A stretch of DNA of 35,918 nucleotides from Candidatus Excrementavichristensenella intestinipullorum (lineage in GTDB: Bacteria; Bacillota; Clostridia; Christensenellales; Aristaeellaceae). Each line of letters starts with the position of its first letter. Position 1 is the first letter of the stretch. Below the pieces are notes generated by a model, which saw only the letters and a program-made list of their open reading frames with translations, made no database searches and had not been told where the DNA came from. The position numbers were made by a program, and so were the translations under genes. The stretch lies in the NCBI GenBank assembly GCA_018711685.1, contig DVHZ01000145.1, forward strand, positions 1 to 35,918. Direction: 5' to 3'. This document shows positions 16,193 to 24,486 of the stretch, piece by piece.

Positions 16193-16723
16193 TTGTCCAA
16201 AAATATTGAACTGAAAAAGACGGTCGTGGCCGAGATCAAGGAAAAGTTCCAGCAGGCCCACTCCGCGGTGCTTCTGGACTACCGGGGGCTCACCGTGGCG
16301 GAAGTCACCGAGCTGCGCAACCTGTGCCGTGCTCAGGGCGTGGAATACGTGGTACTGAAGAACACCATGATCGAACTGGCCGTCAAGGAGCTGGGCATCA
16401 CCGGGCTGGACGAGCATTTGAAGGGCCCCACCGCCGTGGCCTTCGGCATGAAGGACGCGGTGGCCCCCGCCAAGGTGCTCACCGACTTCATCAAGAAGGT
16501 GAAAAAGACCACCGTCAAGTGCGGCGTGGTAGACGGCCAGGTGCTGGACGCTGCGGGCGTGCAGGCGCTGAGCGAGCTGCCGCCCAAGGAGGTCCTCATT
16601 GCCAAGATGATGGGCAGCTTGAACGCCCCCATCACCAACTTCGTGGGCGTGCTGTCCGCTACCCTGCGCTCTCTGGTATACGCCATCGAGGCGGTGCGCA
16701 AGCAGAAGGCCGGAGAGGAATAA
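16193..16723 (+). CDS. rplJ: 50S ribosomal protein L10
   Basis: A 176-residue L10, the stalk base that carries L7/L12 dimers on the large ribosomal subunit. The N-terminal rRNA-binding domain contains VLLDYRGLTVAEVTELR (about 28-44) and VEYVVLKNTMIELA. The C-terminal helix that binds L12 ends with LVYAIEAVRKQKAGEE. The start codon is TTG 16193, set by AGAGGTG at 16178-16184. No in-frame ATG gives a complete N-terminus. It is the first gene of a two-gene unit with rplL and is controlled by the L10 leader. Confidence 0.97.
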   Translation: MSKNIELKKTVVAEIKEKFQQAHSAVLLDYRGLTVAEVTELRNLCRAQGVEYVVLKNTMIELAVKELGITGLDEHLKGPTAVAFGMKDAVAPAKVLTDFIKKVKKTTVKCGVVDGQVLDAAGVQALSELPPKEVLIAKMMGSLNAPITNFVGVLSATLRSLVYAIEAVRKQKAGEE

Positions 16724-16756
16724 AAAACGAATTGATCAGTTAAGGAGGAGCATATC

Positions 16757-17134
16757 ATGAATCGCGAAGAGATCATTTCCGCTATTGAGTCCATGACCGT
16801 TCTGGAGTTGGCCGAGTTGGTAAAGGCCCTGGAGGAGAAGTTTGGCGTATCCGCCGCCGCCCCCGTAGCCGTGGCTGCCGGCCCCGCCGCTGCCGCCCCC
16901 GCTGAGGCCGCCGAAGAGAAGACCGAGTTCGACGTGGTGCTGAAGGAAGTCGGCCCCGAGAAGATCAAGGTCATCAAGGTTGTGCGCGAAGTCGTGTCCG
17001 GCCTGGGCCTGAAGGAAGCCAAGGACCTGGTGGACGGCGCCCCCAAGACCCTGAAGGAAGGCGTGTCCAAGGAAGACGCCGAGAAGATCAAGAAGCAGTT
17101 CGCCGACGTGGGCGCCACTGTGGAGATCAAGTAA
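16757..17134 (+). CDS. rplL: 50S ribosomal protein L7/L12
   Basis: A 125-residue L7/L12 that forms the mobile stalk recruiting translation GTPases. It has an N-terminal dimerisation helix pair ([20 protein letters not shown]), an Ala/Pro-rich hinge (about 33-54) and the conserved C-terminal domain ([43 protein letters not shown]). It is preceded by a strong AAGGAGGAG site and lies 33 bases after rplJ. Neither rplK-rplA upstream nor rpoB-rpoC downstream is present; two terminators follow directly. Confidence 0.98.
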   Translation: MNREEIISAIESMTVLELAELVKALEEKFGVSAAAPVAVAAGPAAAAPAEAAEEKTEFDVVLKEVGPEKIKVIKVVREVVSGLGLKEAKDLVDGAPKTLKEGVSKEDAEKIKKQFADVGATVEIK

Positions 17135-17143
17135 TGCTGCATC

Positions 17144-17206
17144 CCCGGACTTCAGCGCTTCCCCTCCACCGGAAGGGAAACGGCGCTTAAGTCCGGGACA
17201 ATTTTT
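17144..17206 (+). terminator. First terminator after rplL
   Basis: A long stem pairs CCCGGACTT...AGCGC (from 17144) with GCGCTTAAGTCCGGG (to 17197), followed by TTTTT at 17202-17206. A small inner hairpin lies in the loop. Confidence 0.7.
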
Positions 17207-17244
17207 AACCGGCGCGGCCCTGCAAAAGGCCGCGCCGGTTTTTT
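17207..17244 (+). terminator. Second, canonical terminator after rplL
   Basis: AACCGGCGCGGCC (17207-17219) pairs with GGCCGCGCCGGTT (17228-17240), followed by an uninterrupted T run to 17244. It is a textbook rho-independent terminator directly after the first one. Confidence 0.92.
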
Positions 17245-17461
17245 CGCCCGCTCCCGCCTGTGGCGGACCTCCCCTTCCCGTTCAGCTTGCAACGTGCCGG
17301 GCTAGCGCGGTAACCCCCGCCTCCCCCCTTCCCCGCTTCTCAAGGCTGGTTTCCGAAAAAGGGCGGGCAGAAAGCTGGGTCAAGCATCTGAAAATGGCAG
17401 TCTCTATGTGGGTATCCTGCCCCCAATCGCCCTTCAGGCCATCCCGACCTGGGGCGGAGGG
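17245..17461. other. Gene-free stretch between the rplL terminators and the end of phoR
   Basis: About 217 bases between converging transcription units. I see no coding frame with a ribosome site, and no obvious terminator for the phoR strand. Confidence 0.5.
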
Positions 17462-19126
17462 TTAGGCCAGGCGGCTGGGCGGGAAATTGATCTCTATCCG
17501 GGTGCCTTGGCCCAGGTCGCTCTTGAGGGAGATCTTTGCCCCTAGCAGGGCGGCGGCGTGCTTGACGATGGACAGGCCCAGGCCGGTGCCTCCCACCGCC
17601 TTGGAGTGGCTCTTGTCTACCCGGTAGAAGCGCTCGAATACCCGGGCCTGGTCCTCGGGAGCGATGCCGATGCCATTGTCGGATACGGCCAGGGTGCCCG
17701 CGCCGGTGTGGATGCGGGCCCAGCCTCCCGGGCGGCCGTATTTTACCGCGTTGTCCGCCAAGTTGTACACCATTTCTTCCAGCATGGCGGGCTCGCCCCG
17801 CACCTTTAGGGGCTCGCCCTCCGCCTGCAGGTCGATTCCCGCCTTGGCGGCCTGGTCCTCCAGCCGGCGCACCACCTTGGCGGCCAGCTCGCCCATGTCC
17901 ACCGTGGCCTCGCGGGCGCCGGGGGCGCCTTCGTCCAGCCGGGACAGGCGGATGATGTCCTCGATGAGCCGGATCAGCCGGGCCGCCTCGTCGTGGATGC
18001 GCTGGGCGAACCCCCGCATATCCGCCTCCGGGGCCATGCCGCTGGCCATGATCTCCGCGTAGCCCAGGATGGCGGTGAGGGGGGTTTTCAGCTCGTGGGA
18101 CACGTTGGCGGAAAACTCCCTGCGGCTCTGCTCCGACAACATGCCGTCGGTGACGTCCAGGATCAGCAGCACCATGCCGTTCAACTGGCCGCCGCTTCGG
18201 ACCGGGCTGGCTACCAGCTGGTAATAGCGCCCTTCATAGGCCATCACCTCCCGGCCCGAATGGCCGCTCTCCCGGGCGGTCTCCAGGGCGCGGATGAGGG
18301 CCATGTCCCGGCACAGGCTCAGGATATGCCCTCCCGCAGGCGGCTGTCCTTCGACGTGAAACAGCCGGGCGGCGCTCTTGTTGATGGACAGCACGTCCAA
18401 CGACTTGTTCAGCACCACCAGTCCCTCCGCCATGTGGCCGGTGATGGCGGCAAACTGGGTCTGCCGCTGGGTCAATTCCTCCATCTGCCGGGCGATCTGC
18501 TGGTTCTTGTGTTCCAGCTGAGTGAGCAGCGGAGAAAGCTCCTCGTACACGTTGTTGTCCAGGGGATGGTGCAGGTCCAGGTTGTTCACCGGCCGCACAA
18601 TCGCCCTGGTCACCCGCCCGGCGGCCCAAACCGCCAGGGAGCTGATGGCCAGGAAGAACAGGGCCAGCAGGCCCAGCATGCCCATGAGGATGGAGAACAG
18701 GCTGGTGCGGGTCAGGGCCAACCGCAGCACCGAGCCGTCCTCCAGGCGCACGGCGCTGTAAAAGGTGGTCTCGCCCAGGGTGGCGCTCCACCGCTCGCTA
18801 TGGCCCAGGCCGCTGGCCAGCGCCTGCTGGATTTCCGGGCGGTCCAGATGGCTGCCCATCAGGTTGGCCCGGCTCTGGCTGTCAAAGCGCACCGTTCCGT
18901 CCTGGGATACCCAGGTGATGCGGGTTTTCCCCCCCAGCGCGTCCAGATAGGCCCGCTGGTCCTCCACCTGATTGAGCGCGGCGGCCACATAGCTCAGCTC
19001 GCTGTCCAGCCGTTCCTTATAGTCCCCGGCAAAGGTAAAATAGGCGGCCAGCAGGCTGAGCAGGGCAAACAGCACCACCGAACCCAGGGCTAGGGTCAGC
19101 ATAGCCCGATAGATGCGTCTTTTCAT
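17462..19126 (-). CDS. phoR: Phosphate-sensing sensor histidine kinase PhoR
   Basis: A 554-residue membrane histidine kinase. Transmembrane helices at about 11-31 and 145-168 flank a short extracytoplasmic sensor. A HAMP-like region and a PAS domain (about 225-325, MAEGLVVLNKSLDVLSINK) follow. The HisKA domain has the phospho-acceptor His344 in NVSHELKTPL. The ATPase domain shows DNAVKYG, DNGIGIAPEDQARVFERFYR and GGTGLGLSIVK. The true start is ATG 19126-19124, which overlaps the phoB stop by four bases (ATGA), rather than the upstream open frame. It is the last gene of the pst-pho operon, so it is predicted to phosphorylate PhoB under phosphate limitation and to be held in check by PstSCAB and PhoU. 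Confidence 0.93.
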   Translation of the reverse strand: MKRRIYRAMLTLALGSVVLFALLSLLAAYFTFAGDYKERLDSELSYVAAALNQVEDQRAYLDALGGKTRITWVSQDGTVRFDSQSRANLMGSHLDRPEIQQALASGLGHSERWSATLGETTFYSAVRLEDGSVLRLALTRTSLFSILMGMLGLLALFFLAISSLAVWAAGRVTRAIVRPVNNLDLHHPLDNNVYEELSPLLTQLEHKNQQIARQMEELTQRQTQFAAITGHMAEGLVVLNKSLDVLSINKSAARLFHVEGQPPAGGHILSLCRDMALIRALETARESGHSGREVMAYEGRYYQLVASPVRSGGQLNGMVLLILDVTDGMLSEQSRREFSANVSHELKTPLTAILGYAEIMASGMAPEADMRGFAQRIHDEAARLIRLIEDIIRLSRLDEGAPGAREATVDMGELAAKVVRRLEDQAAKAGIDLQAEGEPLKVRGEPAMLEEMVYNLADNAVKYGRPGGWARIHTGAGTLAVSDNGIGIAPEDQARVFERFYRVDKSHSKAVGGTGLGLSIVKHAAALLGAKISLKSDLGQGTRIEINFPPSRLA

Positions 19127-19806
19127 GGCGTATTCCCCCGAAAGCGGTAGCCCAGGCCCCGGATGGTTTCGATGCGGTCGGCGCAGTCCCCCAGCTTTTG
19201 CCGCAGGGTTTGGATGTGTACGTCCACGGTACGGGACCCGCCGAAGTAGTCCTGGCTCCACACCTCTTTGAGCAGCGTCTCCCGATCGAAGGCGGTCTGG
19301 GGATGCTCCATGAGGAAGCGCAGCAGCTCGTATTCCTTCAGGGTCAGGTTCACCGGCTTGCCCTCTGCGGTGACGGTATGCTTCATGTGGTCCAGGCTCA
19401 CCCCGCCGGCGGCCAGGGTCTGGGCGGGCTGGCTGACGCCGCTGCGGCGCAGCACCGCCTTGATCCGAGCGATCAGCTCCATCACCCCAAAGGGCTTGAT
19501 GACGTAGTCGTCCGCGCCCTGGTCCAGCCCTTCCACCCGGTCGGACTCGGCGCCCCGGGCGGTGAGGATGATCACCGGAATGGCCATGGTGCGCTGGTGG
19601 CTCTTCAGCTTTTGCAGCAGGGCCAATCCGTCGTCCTGGCCGGGCAGCATGATGTCCAGCAGGATCAGGTCGGGGAGGGGGCCATGGGCCATGGCCTTCT
19701 CAAAGGCGCTCCCCTCGGGGAAGCCCATGGCCTCGTATCCGGTCTGCTTCAGGGCATAGACCAGCAGGTCCCGAATGTTTACGTCATCCTCCACGTAATA
19801 GATCAT
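19123..19806 (-). CDS. phoB: Phosphate regulon response regulator PhoB/PhoP
   Basis: A 227-residue OmpR-family response regulator. The receiver domain has acidic residues at the start (VEDD), the phospho-acceptor Asp51 in LLDIMLP, a conserved Thr in ILTARG and Lys in VIKPFG. The C-terminal winged-helix DNA-binding domain includes LTLKEYELLRFLMEHP, SRTVDVHIQTLRQKLG and IRGLGYRF. It overlaps both neighbours through ATGA junctions, so it is co-translated with phoU and phoR. It is assigned to phosphate control because of the operon. The Gram-positive name phoP would also be acceptable. Confidence 0.93.
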   Translation of the reverse strand: MIYYVEDDVNIRDLLVYALKQTGYEAMGFPEGSAFEKAMAHGPLPDLILLDIMLPGQDDGLALLQKLKSHQRTMAIPVIILTARGAESDRVEGLDQGADDYVIKPFGVMELIARIKAVLRRSGVSQPAQTLAAGGVSLDHMKHTVTAEGKPVNLTLKEYELLRFLMEHPQTAFDRETLLKEVWSQDYFGGSRTVDVHIQTLRQKLGDCADRIETIRGLGYRFRGNTP

Positions 19807-20459
19807 TCTTCGGCCTCCTTATGGGTTCCGGTGACGGCGAACTGCACCCACTCGGCGATATTCACCGCATGGTCGCCGATGCGTTCCAGGTACTTGGCGA
19901 TCATCATCAGGTCCAGGGCCTGCGCTCCGTTCATGGGCTCCTGGGCGATCCAGGCCACCAGTTCGTCCCGCACCGCCCCGAACAGCTGATCCTGCCGGTC
20001 GTCGTCGGCGATCACCCGCTGGGCCGCTTCCATATCCCGGGCTACAAAGGCGCTCACCGCCGCCTTCACCATGGCGATGGCCTGGTCCCCCATGTCGGGG
20101 ATATGCACCGGGGCCCGCTCAAAGGTTCGGGGGTCCAGCATGGTAACCAGCTCGGAGATATCCGCCGCCTGGTCGCCGATGCGCTCCATGTCCGTTATCA
20201 TTTTAAGCGCTGCGGAGATAAAGCGCAAGTCCTTGGCCACCGGTTGCTGCTGGAGCAGCAGCCGGATGCACATCTGCTCGATCTCCCGCTCCTTCTGGTC
20301 CACGGCGTGGTCGAAGGCCATCACCTCCCGGGCCAGGGGCAGGTCCTGGCGGCACAGCGCCTTAACGCCCCCGCCAATGGCGTATTCCACCATGCCGCCC
20401 AGCTCGATGAGGGCGGCGTTGAGGCGGTTGAGTTGTTCGTCAAACCGGCTGCGCATCAT
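19803..20459 (-). CDS. phoU: Phosphate transport/signalling regulator PhoU
   Basis: A 218-residue helical protein, the normal PhoU length, made of two PhoU three-helix repeats. Repeat marks are [21 protein letters not shown] in the first half and [21 protein letters not shown] in the second, both carrying the Glu/Asp-rich metal-binding helix. It links the Pst transporter to PhoR and dampens phosphate uptake and signalling. The start is ATG 20459-20457, which forms an ATGA overlap with the pstB stop; a second ATG follows at once. A much longer upstream open frame runs through pstB in another frame and was ignored. Confidence 0.96.
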   Translation of the reverse strand: MMRSRFDEQLNRLNAALIELGGMVEYAIGGGVKALCRQDLPLAREVMAFDHAVDQKEREIEQMCIRLLLQQQPVAKDLRFISAALKMITDMERIGDQAADISELVTMLDPRTFERAPVHIPDMGDQAIAMVKAAVSAFVARDMEAAQRVIADDDRQDQLFGAVRDELVAWIAQEPMNGAQALDLMMIAKYLERIGDHAVNIAEWVQFAVTGTHKEAEE

Positions 20460-21214
20460 CCAAACCTCCCGGTAATATAGTCCTCGGTGCGGCTGTCCGA
20501 GGGGGTGGAGAACAGGGTCTGGGTATCGCCGCACTCGATCATCTGCCCCAGCAGGAAAAAGCTGGTGCGGTCGGAGATGCGCACCGCCTGCTGCATGTTG
20601 TGGGTGACGATGACGATGGTATAGCGCTTTTTGAGTTCCAGGGCCAATTCCTCGATCTTGGCGGTGGAAATGGGGTCCAGAGCGCTGGTGGGCTCGTCCA
20701 TCAGCAGGGCCTCCGGCTCCACCGCCAGGGCCCGGGCGATGCACAGCCGCTGCTGCTGCCCGCCGGACAGGCCCAGGGCGCTGGTCTTCAGCCGGTCCTT
20801 CACCTCGTCCCACAGGGCGGCGCCTCGCAGGGCGCTCTCCACCAGCTCGTTCAGCCGGGCCCGCGCCCGCACGCCGTGGGTGCGGGGGCCGTAGGCGATG
20901 TTGTCGTAGATGCTCATGGGGAAGGGATTGGGCTTTTGAAACACCATGCCCACCCGCTTGCGCAATTGGTTGACATCCATGCCCTGATAGACGTCCTCCC
21001 CGTCCAGGGCGATGCGGCCCTGGATGCGGCAGTCGGGAACCAAATCGTTCATCCGGTTGAGGGATTTGAGCAAGGTGGATTTTCCGCAGCCCGAGGGCCC
21101 GATGAGGGCGGTAATCTGCCTGTCCGGTATGGCCAGGCTCACGTCCTTGAGGGCTTGAAAGCCGCCGTAAAACAGGTCTACGTGCTCAATGTCGAATTTG
21201 TTCACCCATTTCAT
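20456..21214 (-). CDS. pstB: Phosphate ABC transporter ATP-binding protein PstB
   Basis: A 252-residue ABC ATPase that powers phosphate import through PstA/PstC. Walker A is GPSGCGKST (39-47). The Q-loop is in [19 protein letters not shown], a segment specific to PstB. The ABC signature is [16 protein letters not shown], Walker B is [12 protein letters not shown] and the H-loop is VTHNMQQA. The start ATG overlaps the pstA stop by four bases. Length and all motifs are intact. Confidence 0.98.
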   Translation of the reverse strand: MKWVNKFDIEHVDLFYGGFQALKDVSLAIPDRQITALIGPSGCGKSTLLKSLNRMNDLVPDCRIQGRIALDGEDVYQGMDVNQLRKRVGMVFQKPNPFPMSIYDNIAYGPRTHGVRARARLNELVESALRGAALWDEVKDRLKTSALGLSGGQQQRLCIARALAVEPEALLMDEPTSALDPISTAKIEELALELKKRYTIVIVTHNMQQAVRISDRTSFFLLGQMIECGDTQTLFSTPSDSRTEDYITGRFG

Positions 21215-22035
21215 CCTTTCCCAATGCGCCGGGCGATAAAGGCCGACAGCGCGTTAATGCCCACCACCAGCGCCAGCAGCACCGCCGCCGTGGCGTATGC
21301 CTGGTCGATGTACAGCGCCTCGGTGGACAGGGCGTACATGTGTACCGATAGGGTGCGCACCGAAGAAAACAGGCTGTCCGGCAGCTTGGCCACCGAGCCC
21401 GCGGTGTACATCAGCGCCGCCGTCTCCCCCACGATACGCCCGATGGCCAGGATCACCCCCGCCAGGATGCCCGGCACCGCGCTGGGCAGCACGATGGCGA
21501 ATACCGTGCGCAGCCGGCCCGCCCCCAGGCCAAAACTGCCCTCCCGATAGGAATCGGGCACCGACAGCAGCGCCTCCTCGGTGGTGCGCATGATGAGGGG
21601 CAGGATCATGATGGCCAGGGTGCAGGCCCCCGCCAGCAGGGAATAGCTCCACTTGAGCCGGGTGACGAAAAAGAGCATTCCGAACAGCCCGTACACGATG
21701 GAGGGGATGCCGGACAGGGTCTCGCTGGTGAGGCGAACCACCCCCACCAGCTTGTTGCCCCGCCGGGCGTACTCCACCAGGTACACGGCGGAGAGTATGC
21801 CCAGGGGCGCGGCGATGGCCAGGGCGAGGGCGGTCATGATCACCGTATCGATGATGGCCGGGGTCATGGACACGTTTTCCGTGGTATAGGTCCAAGCAAA
21901 CAGCTGGGGCGTGAGGGCGGGCACGCCTTTGATCAACACATAGCCCACCAATAGGGCAAAGACTCCCGCCGTAATGCCGGCGCCGCCCCACACCGCCCAG
22001 CGCAACATTCTGGACAGGGTAAAGGTTTTTTTCAT
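21211..22035 (-). CDS. pstA: Phosphate ABC transporter permease PstA
   Basis: A 274-residue inner-membrane permease with about six hydrophobic helices. The binding-protein-dependent transport signature is seen in [20 protein letters not shown] and [33 protein letters not shown], the loop that contacts PstB. It forms the phosphate channel with PstC. The start ATG is three bases after the pstC stop; the end overlaps pstB. Confidence 0.96.
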   Translation of the reverse strand: MKKTFTLSRMLRWAVWGGAGITAGVFALLVGYVLIKGVPALTPQLFAWTYTTENVSMTPAIIDTVIMTALALAIAAPLGILSAVYLVEYARRGNKLVGVVRLTSETLSGIPSIVYGLFGMLFFVTRLKWSYSLLAGACTLAIMILPLIMRTTEEALLSVPDSYREGSFGLGAGRLRTVFAIVLPSAVPGILAGVILAIGRIVGETAALMYTAGSVAKLPDSLFSSVRTLSVHMYALSTEALYIDQAYATAAVLLALVVGINALSAFIARRIGKG

Positions 22036-22038
22036 GGG

Positions 22039-22893
22039 TTACGCCACGCCCTTTCGCTTCAGCAGGGAAAAACATAGGTTGATGATGAGGATAAACACGA
22101 ACAGCACCGCCGCCGTGGCGATGAGGGCCTCCCGGTGCAGGTCGGCGGCGTAGCCCATCTCCATCACGATGCCCGTGGTGAGGGTACGCACCCCCTTGAG
22201 CAGCCCTGCGGGCATGCGCGCCTGGTTGCCCGCCACCATGATCACCGCCATGGTCTCCCCGATAGCCCGGCCCACCCCCAGGATTACCCCCGCCATGATG
22301 CCCGACCGGGCGGCGGGGACGATGGTGAAGAACACGCTGCGCTCGTGGGTGGCGCCCAGGGCCAAGCTGCCCTCGTAGTAGCTTTCCGGCACCGCCCGCA
22401 GGGCCGATTCCGCCACCCCGATGATGGTGGGCAAAATCATCATTCCCAGCAGCAGGGAGGCGGTGAGCATGCTGTTGCCGTCCCCGCCAAAGGTATGGGA
22501 CACGAAGGGCACCATCACCACCATGCCGAAGAAGCCGTATACCACCGAGGGAATGCCGGCCAGCAGGTTGACGCAGGGCTTTAATACCCTGTACAGCTTG
22601 GGCGGGCAAAACCGGGCCAGGAAAATGCTGGTGAGCAGCGCCACCGGCACCCCCACGATCAGCGCCCCGGCGGTGACGTATACGCTGCCCAGGATCATGG
22701 GCAGGATGCCGTACATATCGTTGCCCGGTTTCCACTTCTGCCCCAGCAGGAAGGCCGCCGGGCCGATTTCGTGGATGGCCGGAACGGCGCTGCCCAGCAA
22801 AAACAGGCAGATCAAGGCCACCGCCGCGATAGAGGTACATGCGGCCAGTCCGAAGACCAGCCGCATGACGTTTTCACGCCATTTGCCTTTCAT
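22039..22893 (-). CDS. pstC: Phosphate ABC transporter permease PstC
   Basis: A 284-residue permease with about six membrane helices. PstC marks include FLLGQKWKPGNDMYGILPMILGS near the N-terminus, SVVYGFFGM, and the EAA loop SYYEGSLALGATHERSVFFTIVPAARSGIMAGVILGVGRAIGETMAV. It starts five bases after pstS and is followed by pstA after three bases. Confidence 0.96.
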   Translation of the reverse strand: MKGKWRENVMRLVFGLAACTSIAAVALICLFLLGSAVPAIHEIGPAAFLLGQKWKPGNDMYGILPMILGSVYVTAGALIVGVPVALLTSIFLARFCPPKLYRVLKPCVNLLAGIPSVVYGFFGMVVMVPFVSHTFGGDGNSMLTASLLLGMMILPTIIGVAESALRAVPESYYEGSLALGATHERSVFFTIVPAARSGIMAGVILGVGRAIGETMAVIMVAGNQARMPAGLLKGVRTLTTGIVMEMGYAADLHREALIATAAVLFVFILIINLCFSLLKRKGVA

Positions 22894-22898
22894 AGCGC

Positions 22899-23759
22899 TC
22901 AGGCGATCACGTCAGACCAGTTCAGCACCGCGCCGGTGTAGATGTCCTGAACGGTCTGGGTGGCGATGTCGGCCAGGGGATTGGCGTTGTTGACGATGAC
23001 GGCGATGCCGTCCATGGCGATGACGGTGGCGGTGACGCCCTTCTCGATCTCGGAATCCTTCAGCGCCCGGGAGGCCATGCCGATATCGCACACCCCGTCT
23101 ACCGTGGCGTTGACGCCGGTGGTGGAGTCGCTGAGCTGAATCTCGATGTCTACCTTGGCGTTGAGGGCGTTATAGGCCTCCTTCAGCTTTTCCATCACCG
23201 GGGTCACGGAGGAAGAACCGGCGATGATCAGCTTGCCTTCTGCGGCACCGCCGGCAAAGGGCGCGCCTTCCGCAGCGGCGATGTAGCCGTTGTCCTCGAT
23301 GACCTGCTGGCCCTGGGCGGAGAGGATGAAGTCGATGAAATCCTGGGCGGCGGCGCTGACTTCGCCCATGGTGGTGATGTTAAAGGGGCGGGCGATGGCG
23401 TAGGTGCCGTCCTTCACCGTCTGGGTGGTGGCGGGCACCCCGTCCACGGACAGGGCCTTTACGCTGTCGTTCATGGAGCCCAGGGATACGTAGCCGATAG
23501 CGTACTGGTTGCCCGATACGGTGGTCATCATCACGGAGGTGGAATTGGTGATGATGGCTTCCTCGGTGGTCATGTCCTCGTCCTGGCCCTGGTCGTTCTC
23601 CTGCTCTACCCCCACCAGCTCGATGAAAGCGCCCCGGGTGCCGGAGCCATCCTCCCGGGAAACCACCGTGATGGGATTGGCGGCGTCAAAGGCTTCCGCC
23701 ATAGCTGCGCCACTCATCAAAACGCACAAGGTAAGCGCTATGCTGATAATCTTCTTCAT
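22899..23759 (-). CDS. pstS: Phosphate-binding protein PstS-like, halves in permuted order
   Basis: A 286-residue secreted solute-binding protein. The signal peptide MKKIISIALTLCVLMSGAAMA seems to be cut by signal peptidase I after AMA; no good lipobox is seen, which is unusual for a Gram-positive binding protein. The phosphate-binding segment SREDGSGTRGAF (34-45), normally in the second half of PstS, comes first. GKLIIAGSSSVTPVMEKLKEAY (about 176-196) and CDIGMASRALKD, normally the mature N-terminus, come second. The start is set by AGGAGG at 23773-23768 for ATG 23759, not the earlier ATG at 23792. As first gene of pstSCAB-phoU-phoBR its role is clear from context. Confidence 0.93.
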   Translation of the reverse strand: MKKIISIALTLCVLMSGAAMAEAFDAANPITVVSREDGSGTRGAFIELVGVEQENDQGQDEDMTTEEAIITNSTSVMMTTVSGNQYAIGYVSLGSMNDSVKALSVDGVPATTQTVKDGTYAIARPFNITTMGEVSAAAQDFIDFILSAQGQQVIEDNGYIAAAEGAPFAGGAAEGKLIIAGSSSVTPVMEKLKEAYNALNAKVDIEIQLSDSTTGVNATVDGVCDIGMASRALKDSEIEKGVTATVIAMDGIAVIVNNANPLADIATQTVQDIYTGAVLNWSDVIA

Positions 23760-23792
23760 GATTCTTTCCTCCTGTTTTTTGATTACGGACAA

Positions 23793-23820
23793 AGTGTAGC
23801 GCTTTCGGGTAAATGGCGAA
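23793..23820 (-). promoter_or_regulatory. Candidate promoter of the pst-pho operon
   Basis: TACACT (minus strand, 23798-23793) lies about 34 bases upstream of the pstS start. TTCGCC at 23820-23815 is a weak -35 at 16 bases. No clear repeated Pho box was found, though ATTTACCCGAAAGCGCTACA in this region could hold one. Confidence 0.35.
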
Positions 23821-24045
23821 TACCGGGTTCATCAAATCAACGTAAAACCACGTCTGGCCACAGTCCGGAGCCCAAAACGCCCAGGACAGCCCCCATCAAA
23901 GAACAAGGCCCCCTCAGAAAGTACGGCAGCCCCCGGCGAAGGGCAAGGCGGCAGCGCATAACCGCTCCCGGCTCAGGACAGGGGGGCCGGGCATACCTGC
24001 GGGGACCGGGCCATATCATCAAGCGTAAGGAAGGGAGGGATTGAG
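23821..24045. other. Divergent intergenic region between pstS and the bofA-like gene
   Basis: About 225 GC-rich bases with no convincing coding frame. The left end holds the pst promoter region and the right end a candidate mother-cell sporulation promoter, listed separately. Confidence 0.5.
23991..24019 (+). promoter_or_regulatory. Candidate SigE-type promoter before the bofA-like gene
   Basis: GCATA (23991-23995), 16 bases, then CATATCAT (24012-24019), which matches seven of eight positions of the mother-cell SigE -10 CATAYAHT. Transcription would start just before the GGGAGGG ribosome site. In Bacillus subtilis bofA is SigE-controlled, which adds plausibility. Confidence 0.4.
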
Positions 24046-24312
24046 GTGCCGGTGCCTTGGGAATTGGTGGCTTCCTTCGCGTTGGGGTTGGTCCTTCTGT
24101 ATCTCATGGGATGGTTGTTGCTGGTGCCGATGCGTTTCCTGTGGCGGCTGATAGCGGGCGGCCTGTTGGGCGGCCTGTGCTTATGGGTGGTCAACCAATT
24201 TTCCGGCCTGACCGGATTTACGGTACCCCTCAATCCCTTCACCGCCCTGATCGTGGGCTTCTTAGGCTTGCCCGGCGCGGGCCTGGTGATCGCGCTAAAA
24301 CTGCTGCTGTAG
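24046..24312 (+). CDS. bofA: BofA-family membrane protein (pro-sigma-K processing inhibitor type)
   Basis: An 88-residue membrane protein with two hydrophobic segments and the family-typical C-terminal segment NPFTALIVGFLGLPGAGLVI. In Bacillus BofA inhibits the SpoIVFB protease that activates sigma-K during sporulation. Many Clostridia keep a BofA homologue, so the exact role may differ. The start is GTG 24046, set by GGGAGGG at 24033-24039. It is the clearest sign that the organism can sporulate. It stands alone between the divergent pst operon and the thrS T-box. Confidence 0.8.
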   Translation: MPVPWELVASFALGLVLLYLMGWLLLVPMRFLWRLIAGGLLGGLCLWVVNQFSGLTGFTVPLNPFTALIVGFLGLPGAGLVIALKLLL

Positions 24313-24355
24313 GGCAGACAAAATCTTTGAGCCGCCGGGGAATCCCGGGAACTCA

Positions 24356-24403
24356 TCGCCCCCAAGTCCCAATCCGCCCTGGAGGATTGGGGCTTGGGGG
24401 CGA
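24356..24403 (+). terminator. Large hairpin after the bofA-like gene
   Basis: Twenty paired bases (left arm 24356-24375, right arm 24384-24403, one G-T pair) around an eight-base loop. There is no T tract, so it may be a terminator of unusual type or an intergenic palindrome. Confidence 0.45.
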
Positions 24404-24451
24404 GCCTCTTGGGGAAACCCGGCGAAACGGGACTCTATCGGGATATTTTAC

Positions 24452-24480
24452 TTGACATCGGAGCGCGGGAAGCCTATACT
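24452..24480 (+). promoter_or_regulatory. Promoter of thrS
   Basis: A perfect TTGACA (24452-24457), 17 bases, and TATACT (24475-24480). It lies directly before the T-box leader. Confidence 0.9.
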
Positions 24481-24486
24481 CTCTCT

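Noticed and set aside
23774-23840. Clear PhoB/PhoP binding boxes before pstS
   Set aside because: I could not find two well-matched direct repeats at the right spacing; only a weak ATTTACCCGAAAGCGCTACA candidate exists.
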